DNA from: Tipula vernalis
Lineage: Eukaryota; Arthropoda; Insecta; Diptera; Tipulidae
Assembly: GCA_958295665.1 (NCBI GenBank)
Contig: OY282559.1
Coordinates: 263,848,057 to 263,912,056, forward strand
Reading direction: 5' to 3'
DNA length: 64,000 nucleotides
The translations under genes were made by a program, and so were the position numbers. The notes under the pieces were generated by a model. The model made no database searches and was not told the DNA's origin. It worked only from the letters and a program-made list of their open reading frames with translations. Position 1 is the stretch's first letter, and each line of letters begins with the position of its first letter. Below, piece after piece: positions 21,663 to 33,247 of this stretch.

Positions 21663-23713
21663 ATGGCGGACCACAGAGACATTTCAAATGCTGAGTTTAG
21701 ACGGTAAGATTTATTATTTGGATGATCCGTTCGGTTTTTTTACATTTATATACACATTTTTGCCCTAGTTTGTCGTATGAAGATCAACAAGCATACCTAA
21801 ATCGTTTATTAGAGGAATGTGACGATGACGAAGAAGTGCTTGATTTTGTTGACGACGGCTCAGAAGATGAGTGGCTTCCTACAGCAGCGGATAGAAACGT
21901 GGAAGATTCAGACATAGAGGACGTTTATGAAGATCATGAAGTCCAAATTGAAGTGTCTGATGAAGAAATTTTCAGCGATAGTGAAGTTGAAGACGAAGGA
22001 GAAACTGGAAGTGCAAATTGTAATAATTCGCCTTATCTAAAAGGAAAAGATGGATCGATATGGAGACAAAATCCTCCTCAAAGGCAAACATTGAGACACA
22101 ATATTCTCAGGAGTCAACGAAGTGGGCCATCGCGATCGACCGAAATGTTATCTGTAAGAGATACCTTCAAGTGTATATTTACGGACGTCATGTGTGAAAT
22201 AATCATTAGACACACAAACAGGAAGGCCAATGAAGTATACACAGAACACAATATTCTAAATCGGGATAAACCGCAGAAAATCTGGAAATTATTGACATTT
22301 CAGTATTCAGTATTCTGTATTCTGTATTCTGTATTCTGTATTCTGTATTCTGTATTCAGTATTCTGTATTCAGTATTCAGTATTCTGTATTCTGTATTCT
22401 GTATTCAGTATTCAGTATTCAGTATTCAGTATTTAGTATTCATTATTCAGTATTCAGTATTCAGTATTCTGTATTCTGTATTCTGTATTCTGTATTCAGT
22501 ATTCAGTATTCTGTATTCTGTATTCAGTATTCAGTATTCAGTATTCAGTATTCAGTATTCTGTATTCTGTATTCAGTATTCTGTATTCTGTATTCTGTAT
22601 TCTGTATTCTGTATTCTGTATTCTGTATTCTGTATTCTGTATTCTGTATTCAGTATTCAGTATTCAGTATTCAGTATTCAGTATAAAAAAAAATTTTTTG
22701 TGTAGGACGAACAAGATTCACCCAGTATATGCCGTCCAAACCGGCAAAATATGGGATCAAAGTATGGTGGGTTTGCGATGCTGCTAACTCTTACCCAATA
22801 ACGGGGCAGATATATACGGGTAAGCAACCATCAGGCAGGGAAATCAATCAAGGAGAGCGGGTTGTCAAGGACCTATGCGCCCGTTTCAAAGGGTCTGGGA
22901 GAAATATAGTAACTGACAATTTTTTTACAACATTGCCGCTTGCTCGTTTATTGATCTCTTGGGACTTATCAATAGTCGGGACATTAAAAAAAAATAAACC
23001 CTATGTTCCAAAAGAAATGTTGCCGTCCAGATCTCGGGAAATTTATTCGTCAATTTTTGGATTCAGCGATGATAATATTACACTTTGTTCGTATGTCCCC
23101 AAAAAAAATAAGAGTGTATTATTATTATCTACGCAGCATTATACGGATTCAGTAATTGGAGACAAAAAAAAAACCGGAAATCATTCATTATTACAATGGA
23201 AAAAAAGGTGGAGTAGATAATATGGACAAACTGGTCACTCATTATACAATCAAACGAAGGACGAAAAGATGGCCTGTAGCATTTTTTTACAATATAATTG
23301 ATGTAGCTTGCGTCGCGGCTTACAAAATTTACATAGAAAATAACCCGGCTAGATCAAACAAAACACACAATCGTCGAGAATTCTTGAAAGATCTTGTGCT
23401 TCAATTAGCTCTACCGCATGTGTCAGATCGATCAACCATACCAAATGTATATAGAAATTTTAATTCACGTTCAGGGATAGAATGCATACTTGGCAAACCG
23501 CTCTATGTACCAATAAACCAGGAATTGACAACGTCTGGAGTACCTAATGTGTTACGCAACAACGATGGCCGAATTCCTCAAGTTGGCAAATGCTGGATTT
23601 GTTTGTCTTCCGATCCCAAAAAACGACGAAATTCACGGAAATCCTGTAGTATCTGTAGAAGACCAGTATGTGTAGAACATACGAACACTCAAATAAAGTG
23701 TTCTAAGTGTTAA
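21663..23713 (+). pseudogene. piggyBac transposase, core lost to microsatellite, frameshifted
   Basis: The N-terminus is best explained by exon 1 from ATG 21663 to 21703, an intron 21704-21768 (GTAAG to CCCTAG) and exon 2 from 21769; this joins in frame. Residues after it are strongly acidic, as usual in the family. The start of the DDE domain is present up to about 22295, then 385 bp of heptamer repeat takes the place where the conserved region with the first catalytic Asp should be. Sequence resumes at FTQYMPSKPAKYG (22713-22751). The second Asp (IVTDNFFTT, about 22905) and third (GGVDNMDKLV, about 23215) remain, but a frame change occurs in an A-rich run near 23165-23180. A C-terminal Cys-rich finger ends the protein. 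Confidence 0.9.
22297..22685 (+). repeat. Heptamer microsatellite (GTATTCT/GTATTCA), about 55 units
   Basis: Almost uninterrupted GTATTCW heptamers, mixing T- and A-ending units. Because 7 is not a multiple of 3, all three forward frames read the same 7-codon cycle and none contains a stop, so the array stays open in every frame and produces a Tyr/Ser/Val/Phe/Cys/Ile/Leu repeat in translation. Confidence 0.95.
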
Positions 23714-23884
23714 TAGTTTTAATTTTTTTTGTAAATTTTTACCAAATTGAATTTCTTATTTTGTAAACATATTTTTAATAACCAACTGAATTATTTATGT
23801 GATAATTTTTGATTTTTTCTGTGATGAAATGTTGATTTAAACAATAAAATGTTATACAAATAGCATATTCAGTGTTTTTTTTAA

Positions 23885-24107
23885 ATGGCCACCCGGGTGG
23901 CCGGGTATAGACTACAAGAGTAATAATATTGGTAAACGAATAATTTAGTTCAGCAATAATTTTTAGTTAACTTCTGTTCAAAGATCAATAAAAAATAAGT
24001 AGTTCTTGGATGTCAAGGAGTAGGGATAGTCTAACTGTGAAATTGAAAAAGTTACGAGCATTTTAAATCGAAATGGCCACCCGGGTGCCCGGGTATAGAC
24101 ACAAGGG
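23885..24107 (+). repeat. piggyBac right end with duplicated subterminal block
   Basis: GGCCACCCGGGTGGCCGGGT followed by ATAGACTACAAGAGT (from 23886) is repeated at the true terminus (from about 24074) as GGCCACCCGGGTGCCCGGGT and ATAGACACAAGGG. The left end carries the inverse at about 21355-21402. The inner copy looks like an older right terminus about 190 bp inside the present one. Confidence 0.75.
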
Positions 24108-24164
24108 TTAAAACGGAATTTGACACTTTCGTAATCGATTATGATGAAATTTGAGATTTTGAAT

Positions 24165-25378
24165 TACGCTGCTCGTCTATCAAATGATCCAGTAGTTTTG
24201 GTTGATATTGTTTTTGTTTGTATAACTTTTAAAACATCCCAAAGCAACCCAAACGGCAATTTTAGGGTTCAAATCGAACTCAAAACCGATTTCAAAAATT
24301 GGTATAAACGGTTTGACAAGTAATTTCTAATAAACTATTGTAAAAGGTTTTTTGAAAGATTTAATAGAACCGGTAGATTTGTTTGAAATCAGCTTATTTT
24401 TTTACTTTTCCCACGACAAAGAAGTTATATTGGGTTAATATTGTAATCGCGAAAATTTTGGTTGTAGATTTTCACATTTCTCAATGAATTAAGTTCGTTC
24501 ACTCTTTCCAGAAATACATTTTTTGGTCTTTTCGTTTGGCCTCCCATTCGCACAAATATTGATAGTTTTGGTCGAGATTTAGTTCAAAAATAGATTTTAG
24601 TAATAAGCAGTTTGTGTTAACTGTTAAGTCCATTTGAGTCTAAAATAGAAGACGATTTTTTTTATGTTGATAATAAATGAGACAGTCCATTATTTACCTT
24701 TTTACAAAATTTAAAGTTAATTGTAGCATTGCGGTGGGAGAGGGGGTCATTTTAACAAAAAAACAGTAAAAAATAGGGTCTATACGACTCCTCGAACGAC
24801 ACTGTTCACACAAAGTTTCCGTTATAGATCACCAAACAAACCATTTATATTTTATAAAGGTTTTCCGTTATTTTGAGCAAGGTTCTTAATAGGTGTCACA
24901 TAGGTTTGCTTAAAATTTCAGATCCTTTCCCCAATATCAAAATTGCTCAAAACAATATAAACCTTCTACTCCCAAGCCACCAAATCACAGTCTCATAATT
25001 AGATTATTTAGAACTGCAATCAAAATCGCATTCGCCATTTTTCATCTTCGCCCTTTATCATTGAGATCTATGTAGTTACACATCTCTAGTTTACTGTTGA
25101 AAATCCTTGGGAATATAAATTACCCCGTTCAAAGAGCATCTTCGCTGTTCCAAATTACTTTTCCGAAAATTTGTACTGTTTGTTCAGATGACAACATTAT
25201 GTGAGCAACATGAGCTGATATAATTCTTCACTCAGTGATTCAGTCTGGATAGATCATCGCTGTGGATTATCATTAACGTCAATTATCTTTTGTGACTTAT
25301 ATCGATATTATGATAAGGCACTTCATTTTCTACATCTAAAAAATTTACTGGTAACAGTTTTCTAGTAAGCGGCAATAA
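24165..25378. repeat. Dispersed repeat, left part (host of the Harbinger-like insertion)
   Basis: 24550-24790 matches 30005-30250 in inverse orientation (shared words include AGATTTTAGTAA and AGCAGTTTGTGT). 25080-25215 matches about 38345-38460 in direct orientation (shared ACAACATTATGTGAGCAAC). The sequence is non-coding. It resumes after the Harbinger-like element at 29701. Confidence 0.65.
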
Positions 25379-25737
25379 GGCTCGTATTTTTAAACAAGGT
25401 AAATCGACGGATTAATCCACAGTTTTCGACAATCCACTGATTTAGCCGAGGTTACTTTTGGTAATTTTAAACGTGGATAGATCCGTGGATTTTTTGTGTC
25501 GTAATTTTGAGCGAAGCTAAAACCGGCAATTTTCGAAATCAATTTTCGAATTAATAACTATCTGTCAAAATATAAGAAACTAGCAAATTGCAAATATAAA
25601 ATCTAAAAAATTCGTTTTCGAAGCAATGTTGAGATTATTTTAATGACACTTCTAAATAAACAACGACCATAATAAGTTTTCACACTGAAAACGGAACCCA
25701 ATCAGCCAAATAACAGAATCAGAATAAACCTACAAAC

Positions 25738-28700
25738 CAGTGGCGAAACTACAAATCCCGAGCCCTCTGCCAAATTTTTCTTGGGCCCCAAAAATAATCC
25801 TTGTACTTATGAGCAAGTAAAACTTTTAGATAAAAACTTATTTCTTTCTACTGTCTTCGCATTATTTAAAAGTATCTGATTTCGTGTCTAGACGAAAGAG
25901 AACGTGATTCATTTCAATGGCCTTAAATAAAACGAAACATCTAGCAACTATCAGTGCTACGACGTTTTCAAAATACCGGGTGATTTTTTTAACCTGATAC
26001 ACTCAAATATCTCGAAAAATAAGCACTCTACGAAAAAAATGGTTAAGATCAAAATTTAATTATTCCGTGGGGGAAATACATTAGTGTTAAAATTAGTATC
26101 CCCCTCCTCCTTGTAGGTGGGGCGAAGGGTAACTTTGAAACTAAAATATGAACCCCTATTTTTTATTGCAGATTCGGATTCTACGGCTGAAAATACGTAG
26201 GGTTTGACTGAAACATCTCTTTCGATTCATGATAGATGGCGCTGTAATTGACGATATTCAATTTTTTTTGATTTCTCCTACTGAGAACCTACGCAAACGA
26301 GTCTGCAATACGTCTGCAATAAAAATACCACGGTTTGATTGTAAATACTTGAAGTTAGTCTTAAACAATCTGTATTTCTTTAATTTTCAATTACTGAAAA
26401 TGGCTTCTCATTATCGTAACCCAGGAACATGCGGTAAAATCCGCTTTCAAATTAATGAAATTGTTTGTATTTTGTTTTAAAAATACCGATTTAGTCCGAA
26501 GAATATTTCGAAAATAACAATACCTGTATAAACCTATGAATACTACTTAAAAATGTTGTATTTTACTGTACAAGATAAAATTGAAATGATTCTGGTTTAT
26601 GGAAAAGCTGGCCGGAGTCTTGATAATGCTGTCACTCTCTACGCTTTGCGTTTTCAGGATAGGATTCGGTCACGTGCATCATTTCAGCATACTGTCAAAC
26701 AATTTATTACTGATGGAAGTGTTCAACCGAAAAAAGGACTCGTCCAGCAACAGTCACTGGATAAAATAATGAAATTGATGTATTGGCTGCAGTAGCTCAT
26801 AATCCTCATATTAGTACACGAGAAATAGCTAGCGATTCCGGATTGTCCCAGACATGGCGTTGATTTCCAAAATCGGGTAACTTTGTGTCAGTCAGCACGT
26901 GAATAAATACAGCAAAACCCAAATTTTTTCCGGCCACAACATGCATTACTGAACTGTTCAAAATCCGCACTGGCCTCGTCAAGATGAACATCAGCGTCCT
27001 TGGGCTGTCAATGTGTGCATCGGTCCCCACATTATTGAAGGCAACTTGAATGGTCAAATGTATCGAGATATTTTGGAAAATGAACTGCCAACATTATTTG
27101 AAGACTTGAGCTTAGAAGTGCGACGGAACATGTGGTTTCAACATGATGGTTGTCCCGCACACTATTCGTTAGTATAACGATGAAGCATCACAAATTTCAA
27201 ATATAATTAAAAAATATCAAGAATATCGAAATAATAATTAAATAAATAAATAAATTTTCAACGTAAAAAAAATATTCCTGAAAGTTCTCAAATATCGAAT
27301 TATCCGTAAGTATGTAAAACGAAAAAAGATCCTCGCTGTATTTGTCCTCGCCTAGGAAGAAATATCGAAATTTTGGCATAATCTCGAAAAATGACAAAAT
27401 ATTGCGATTCAGATTTATGTATATGTGTAATCCTGACAGTCCTCAAACTCAGAGCTAATCGCAGAACATTTTCGTACATAATTCGAATAAATAAACAATC
27501 TCGATTAATCCTAGAAACGTCGGAAAACTTAAAAAATCTGAACAGAAAAATTGGAATAATCTCTTTATTTTGTGAATCTCGAATAATTTCAGTGATACCA
27601 AAAAATCTGGATATTAATGAATAATTTCGGAAAGCCTGTCAAAATTTTGAAAATCCACGAAAAATCGTGTAAATATAACTTAATGTTACTCATACTACTA
27701 AGCAAAATGTTACTAAGCAAGTTATGGATAAGCTCGACAAAACGACATGCAATAAGAATGGAATCCTCAAATAGTATCGGATAATTTGTTAAATATCAAA
27801 AAGCATATTCTTAGAATAGACTCTAAAATTCTTGAGTAACATCGAACCACACTCGAATAATCTCGAAACATCTCGAATAACCTGACAGTTTCGAAACAAG
27901 GAATCACCAACTAAGGCTTGAACATCAAAATTTCATTTCCATGCTAAACTCGAATAATCTCGAGAAATTTTAAAAAGGATCAAAATATGAAATCCATGAG
28001 AATAGGTATGAAATCGGCAAGCGACGGAAATTTTCAAAATCGGGAGAAATTGGCTCAAGTATCTGTTAATTCCCTTTCTAAAGACAAGGTCACTCCTAAT
28101 GAAGGAAACATGAAATTGTTTTCAGTCGCGGTTACATATTTTTTTAATAAGAAAGTTTCATCAATTTCTTCTTGATTTTTATGAACATCAAAATGGTACA
28201 TCGCAATCTGCTTAGCAGTATTGCCTCCTTTTACAAATCAAATTCAATATTTTCTAATCAAAACTTGATTCGTAAAAGTTTCAATTGGTTTTGCTAAATG
28301 CTTAATTTGATTTAGAAAAGGTTAAATTTAAAGTGCAAGAGGGTTAAACTTGGAGTACAAAACTTATTTTACAAATAAATTAACCCAAACACTAAAATCG
28401 TTATTCTCTGATGGCGAAAGCTTTGATTTCAAACGAGTTTAGCAAATTGTCTTCTAAAACTACATATCTGTCAGAATCTAACGGCATTTTTATTTTTATG
28501 GTGACATATGGTTCTAGTCTTCCTTACACCACCTTCAGCAATCGAAAAGAAATTATTAGGCCTGTCTGAGGAAAATATTTAATAGCAACAGGAATCATTT
28601 CTTCTTTCTCTAAAAATTAGACGACCCCGTCTATGTCAATGTAATCTTCACATTGAAATAATATTCCAACGCTTAATAAATCTCGTGGGCCTAATAGCAA

Positions 28701-28749
28701 TGGACCACCCCGCAGCTGCGGGTGCTGCGGCTATCTAGTTACGCCACTG
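25738..28749. mobile_element. hAT-like element inside the Harbinger-like element, 8-bp duplication
   Basis: The left end is CAGTGGCGAAACTA and the right end is the inverse of CAGTGGCGTAACTA (one mismatch). Both sides are flanked by CTACAAAC (25730-25737 and 28750-28757), a perfect 8-bp duplication. CAG-starting TIRs with 8-bp duplications are typical of hAT elements. No hAT transposase was recognised in the 3012 bp. Much of 27180-27970 is degenerate TCTCGAATAA-like sequence. A minus-strand stretch near 28420-28620 could be decayed coding sequence, but I do not recognise it. Confidence 0.85.
25976..27180 (+). pseudogene. Mariner-like element and transposase remnant inside the hAT-like element
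   Basis: The sequence begins CCGGGTGATTTTTTTAACCT after TA (25974-25975), like Tc1/mariner-group termini of insects. The frame 26553-26795 encodes an N-terminal DNA-binding domain: DKIEMILVYGKAGRS and FQHTVKQFITDGSV, the type (DUF4817) that precedes DDE_3 in one insect lineage. Farther on, 27055-27175 has MYRDILENELPTLFEDL and MWFQHDGCPAHYS, the latter with the second catalytic Asp. Much of the central region is deleted or shifted, and the third acidic motif and right end are gone. Confidence 0.7.
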
Positions 28750-29144
28750 CTACAAACATATTTATGTAAAAGAAGGGTAAATCTACGGAAAATTCGAGAT
28801 TTCTAAAAAGTACTCTCGAGCAAAAATATTTATCCCTCAGAACAACGTCTTTTCTTCAATCGAACAAACTAAAAGCAAAAAAAAGCAAATTTTTCACCTT
28901 CAGAATGCTTTTTTTCGGCTCAATCGAAAACGACATAAAATAATTCTTTCTCCCTTAAGTTTTCCTTCTTTTCGTGAATTTCATATTCATCAAGTTTCAA
29001 ACTCTAGATTACCACAATCATTCTATGTATGAAACGCAATAAGCCTAAAAGTATTTAAATTGTGTTGTGACATAGACTGAAAAAGTAACTACATAATCTC
29101 GAATTCGCGACTAGCTAGTTTGAGTCTGTCTATGGAGTTAGTCT

Positions 29145-29411
29145 TTAGTAAATATTGTGATTTGTGGCATCCCTGTACAAGAAGTAAACAAAATGGAAAG
29201 CGAGTGGTGCACGTAATATGTGATATAAGCGGTATATATAATAAGCGGTAATATGCGTCCAAAGGGGGGTGTTGGTCAAATAACGAACCCCTTCTTTAGA
29301 AAACGGGGATCGGCGCCGAGGACGTTTAGATCGTATCGACAACATTATTTCGTAATCTGATTCACCAGATTCTGATGACGAAGACGAAGACCCATTAAAT
29401 ATATTTTCCAT
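29145..29411 (-). pseudogene. Ser-rich N-terminal fragment, possibly Harbinger transposase start
   Basis: The minus-strand frame starts with ATG at 29411 and encodes MENIF, a Ser-rich stretch, an acidic patch, then RSKRPRRRS. Short Ser/Asp-rich leaders followed by basic residues occur at the start of HARBI1-like transposases. No catalytic motif follows; the frame degrades after about residue 42. Its position 290 bp inside a Harbinger-like TIR is the main support. Confidence 0.4.
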
Positions 29412-29703
29412 TTTTAACTTAAATTTTCAAAAACTTATTTAAATTTACATTTGCAATTTATTATCTACAAATATTTAGTTTTGTATATGTAATTTAACAG
29501 ATCGTTAATTTCGTTTTATATTTCCTAATTTTCGAAAATAGCCATATCCACTGTTTTAGCCATCGATTTCGAGGTATAAATCCGAGGATACAATTTTAAT
29601 CGAGGTTTGATTCAGTGGATTTATTTTCGTTTAAAAATACTGTACGAAAGAGGGGATAAATTTGCTGATTTATCACAATCCTCGTTTAAAATTACGGGCC
29701 TAA

Positions 29704-30690
29704 TTCACAAATATTATGTCGATCAACATGTCGTTGATATTTCAATCAAACAAAAAGAATTCATATTTTCAAAAGCTTACTAGATATGTATATTTTCTTT
29801 TTAAATGTTTACGATATTTTACTACAAGCAAAGTGTTTTAGGTAAACTTCGAAATTTACGTTCCATATTACAAGGTAATCTATTCATTTTGTCTTAAATA
29901 AGGAACAACTGCTGGAATTTGGAAGGTGTATTAACTGTTAAAAACGTTTCTTCGAAAAGTTCGACATTACCTCGGAAAACATATTAACAACCACTTTTTA
30001 CCTCTTTTTGTTGAAAGGACCCCCACTCAATGCTCCAATTCACTTCAAATTTTGTGAACAGTAGATAGTGGTTGGATTGTCACATTTATCATAAACATTA
30101 ATAAAAATCTTCATTTGGAGAAAATCTGTTTAACAGTTTTCTCTTCGACTGCAACCTCTTCTATTCTAGACTCCAATGGACCCAAAAGTTACACAAACTG
30201 CTTGTTACTAAAATCTATCTTTGTACAAAATTTTAACCAAAACTGCCATTATTTGTGAGAATGGGAGGCAAAACAAAAATAATAAAAATGTACGACTGGA
30301 AGGATGGAAGGACGGACGTTTTGGAGTCTTAGTAACCTAACTACGATACAGTGATAAAAGTAAAAACTTATTAAACTGTTTCCCGAGGTCATATCAAATT
30401 TTACCAACGAACGATTTTCTACTGTTAATACACCTTCCAAATCCCAAAAATTGTTCCTAAGGTGTCTTTAAGACAAAATATATAGATTACTGTGTAATAT
30501 GGAATTTAAACTTCTAAATTCAACTAAAATACTTTGCTGGTGGCAAAAATATATCTAGTAAAAGCCTACAAATTTAAATATCGCTATCTGTGACGTTTTA
30601 TTGAAAATTTTTTGACATTTTATTCATTGAAATTTCAACGACATGTTGATCGATAGATTACTTGTGAATTGTGGTAATAAAATCGCCTGT
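29704..30690. repeat. Foldback: inverted arms of about 240 bp around a 500-bp centre
   Basis: 29704-29940 is matched inverted by about 30430-30680. Shared words include GATCAACATGTCGTTG, TTGGAAGGTGTATTAAC and TTCACAA. The centre (30005-30250) is the inverse of 24550-24790. The left arm is the direct continuation of the repeat cut by the Harbinger-like element. The right arm continues into AATAAAATCGCCTGTAAAGG, which is also seen inverted near 38545. Confidence 0.75.
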
Positions 30691-32309
30691 AAAGGTATTA
30701 TTTCAGAGTAGTAAGTTCTCTTGGTATAAGGTTTTATATAAACCTCAATAGCAAATTATTATGGAACGCCTTTCAAATAATATCACGCCCCGACCTTAAG
30801 TCATATGGTATATAAATCTTAACATGAAATGACAAAAGGTAATTGACATTAATTCTGATTTTGTATTGTTGGTTGGCGGCAATGCTTCGTCCCGTCTGAG
30901 GCACTTAGTAAAGAGGCTGTGATGTGAATAAAAGGAACACATCTTCAGAAAATAAATTTTGGACGTTGTGGGATGCTCTCCAAATGTAGTAATTTAAATT
31001 CTTAAAGATTTTCAAGTATAAGATGAGATGTATAACTAGAGCTAATTTTTAAAAGACAAAGTTGAAAAATGATGAGTGCGATTTGGATTGCTGTTCAACC
31101 CGCCTGGTTCTAAATAAGCAAACATTAATTTCTGTGATTTGACGGCTTGGAGTAAAGGATTTATATTGTCATGCCCAATTGTGATATTGAGGAAGAGCGA
31201 AGAGGTGTCCAAATGTATGAAAATTTGTTACATTTTTTAAGGACTACCCTGTTCAAAATAACGAAACATTTATGAAATGTTTCTGGTTGATTTCGTGATG
31301 TATCACGTATCACGAACGCTCTGGGGGAAAAGTATCGTTCGATGAGTCGGTTAGACCTATAATTTTTTGTTTGTTTGGCTGAACTACTCAATTCTTCAAT
31401 ATCTGCACGTTGATTCCTTCCTTGCTTCGTTGCTGTAGTAAAACTAATTCATTAACTCATCTCCCTACAGATGTGGATCGTGCTAAATTTGAAGTAGGAT
31501 TATCACTACAAGTACACTAACCAGCAGAGAAAACTGGCCACTAAACAATTGTTTGTTTTGTGCGAATATCTTTTGAACCGTTCTAGCTGGAAATTGGAAA
31601 TAAAAAACCAAATTCAAGGCCGTTCAAAACAATCTTTGAAAATATTACCATATAACATACCTTGTCTAATCATATGGCTTAGTTTTTTTATTTATCCCAC
31701 AATATGGCCTATAACTAAATTTTGAAATAAGAATACTTACGGAACCTTGAAACTTGCGGAAACTTGAAACAAAAACCAAATTCTACGTCACAGGATTGCT
31801 CGGTTTCAATTTGCCACGTAACATGAAAATTGTACGGAACCTGATTGGAGCCAAGTCTTATTTACCGTTTGAGGTCTTTCGGGCAAATTTGAAATATTAT
31901 AAGTCACACACATAAAAGAATGGCGGTATTCGATAAAAATGTTCAATTTATTGAAAAATAAATAACAAAATAAAAAGAATTTATTTATTTTCGAATCTGA
32001 CTTTACATCTATAATACCCTAGACAGATAGCGGTTTATAAATCCGGTTAAGCTAAACTCGTTCAAGTTCTCCATGGGAAAAAACCCGATTAGCTAAACCT
32101 GATTTTGGCATACTAGGACTCAACTCGAAAAATTCACTAAATCGGTTTTACGTATTAGGATAAAATAAAACCTTTTCATTGTATTACGAGTGCATCCGCT
32201 TTAATTTGGTCCAACAAACTTCGACATGTAGATAACCTATAGGTCGAATCATTTGCTTTTATTCGAATTCGTAATTCCACTGTCAGTCTGTAATATATAA
32301 ATAATTTAT
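30691..32309. other. Non-coding stretch, nothing recognised
   Basis: No coding motif, TIR or tandem array was identified. Short frames (for example 31161-31391) lack recognisable domains. A small inverted match around GGTTAAGCTAAAC and GATTAGCTAAACC lies at about 32050-32100 and may be a short MITE, unproven. Confidence 0.4.
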
Positions 32310-32450
32310 TTTATTTATTTATTACAACAAGGCAGCCAATAGGATAACCCAATTACATGCTGCCTCACTAAATCAAAATTTTACAATAAAATCGAATTCA
32401 TAATTTAAAATTATATAATGAAAATGAAAATAAAGGAAAAAATAATAAAT
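32310..32450 (-). repeat. LINE 3' end (TTTA-type tail)
   Basis: On the minus strand the sequence runs through GGCAGCATGTAATTGGGTTA and TTGGCTGCCTTGTTGTAATA into a TAAATAAATAAA tail, a form usual at the 3' ends of arthropod CR1/Jockey-group LINEs. Only the untranslated end is present. Confidence 0.5.
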
Positions 32451-32489
32451 ATTATAAGCCAAAATAACATCTGGCTGAAAGATTAGGAT

Positions 32490-32845
32490 GTGGTCAGAAC
32501 TTCGGTCTTGATTAATTCAACTCCCAAATCAATCCCGAAATAAATCTCTTAAGTCAATCTTCAGCTCACTCTCCAATTCAATATACAAATCAGCCTCTAT
32601 CGACCTCACCAAATCAACCCCAAATCAACTTTCGAATCAACCCTTACCTTAACCCAACTCCAAACCAACTCTTAAATAATTCCCCAACCAAAAAACTCAC
32701 TTAACTCCAATATAGGCTAACTAAATTCTAACTCAACTTTAACTCAACATAGCTCGAACCCGCAAATTTACCTCTAACTTAACCTTCAAATCAACCCCAA
32801 ATTCAAAACTCAATGCCCAATTCAATAATCAAACCAGCATAAATA
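32490..32845. repeat. Low-complexity CAACTC/AATCAA repeat (inverse of GTTGAG type)
   Basis: Degenerate repeats of CAACTCCAA, AATCAACCC and AACTCAAC words, the reverse complement of the GTTGAG-type sequence at 17.1-19.5 kb. It is followed directly by the copy of the 13.9-kb dispersed repeat, in the same relative order, which supports one composite repeat unit. Confidence 0.7.
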
Positions 32846-32849
32846 AAAA

Positions 32850-33150
32850 ATTCGTTAATATTTTTCCATATATAACCAGGTGTTTTGGTTCAATTCGTAT
32901 GTAGGTACTTCACCCTCTTGACGTACAGTTTCCAAAAGCTTTTCAAATCTCCGCCTTGACCATAGAAACAGATTGGCGAAAAAAAAATTTCAAATCGGAC
33001 AAGCTGTTCTCGAGATACCAAAGGTACAGGCATACAGACAGACGGACGGACATTTTTCTTTTTTGCGATTTTAGAGGGACTTTCAAAATGTCGAGAAAAG
33101 TGGTTTTAGAACAATCAAATTTTTTATCATTTTTGACAGGATTTCAATAC
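32850..33150. repeat. Dispersed repeat copy, inverse of 13835-14124
   Basis: Contains ACCAGGTGTTTTGGTT, AAAAGCTTTTCAAATCTCCG and GAAACAGATTGGCG, all present in inverse orientation at 13.9-14.1 kb. It extends right into CAGACAGACGGACGGACATT, a short GACG-rich run. Confidence 0.7.
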
Positions 33151-33247
33151 TTTGGTCTTTTTAGACCGAAGTTAAAATGATAACAAAAGTTTGAAGACAA
33201 AACCTCAATTAAGCTTCGTTAAATACCGCTACTATTAACGCACAAGA

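Larger units (their letters stand above)
21336..24107 (+). mobile_element. piggyBac element, TTAA target site, complete ends
   Basis: The left end reads CCGTTGTGTCTATACCC and the right end is the inverse of CCCTTGTGTCTATACCC (one mismatch), flanked by TTAA at 21332-21335 and 24108-24111. Length is 2772 bp. Palindromic CCACCCGGGTGG blocks lie close to both ends. The flanking DNA on both sides looks like a diverged 108-bp-family unit. The transposase is present but its core is replaced by a microsatellite and it is frameshifted, so the element is dead but could respond to transposase supplied in trans. Confidence 0.93.
25379..29700. mobile_element. Harbinger-like element with nested insertions
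   Basis: The left end GGCTCGTATTTTTAAACAAG and the right end, inverse of GGCCCGTAATTTTAAACGAG, match at 17 of 20 bases. Both are flanked by TAA (25376-25378, 29701-29703), a 3-bp duplication as PIF/Harbinger elements make. The empty site can be seen in the related repeat near 38570, which runs through the joined flanks. Without the hAT-like insertion the element is about 1.3 kb, too small for both Harbinger genes, so it is a deletion derivative. A Ser-rich, Arg-rich peptide frame lies at 29145-29411. Confidence 0.75.

Noticed and set aside
22297..22685. Long Tyr/Ser/Val/Phe/Cys repeat protein
   Set aside because: It is a stop-free heptamer microsatellite, open in all forward frames.
28420..28620. 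Minus-strand coding-like stretch inside the hAT-like element
   Set aside because: It reads as plausible protein over a few dozen codons but matches no family I recognise and contains stops; too weak to call a gene.
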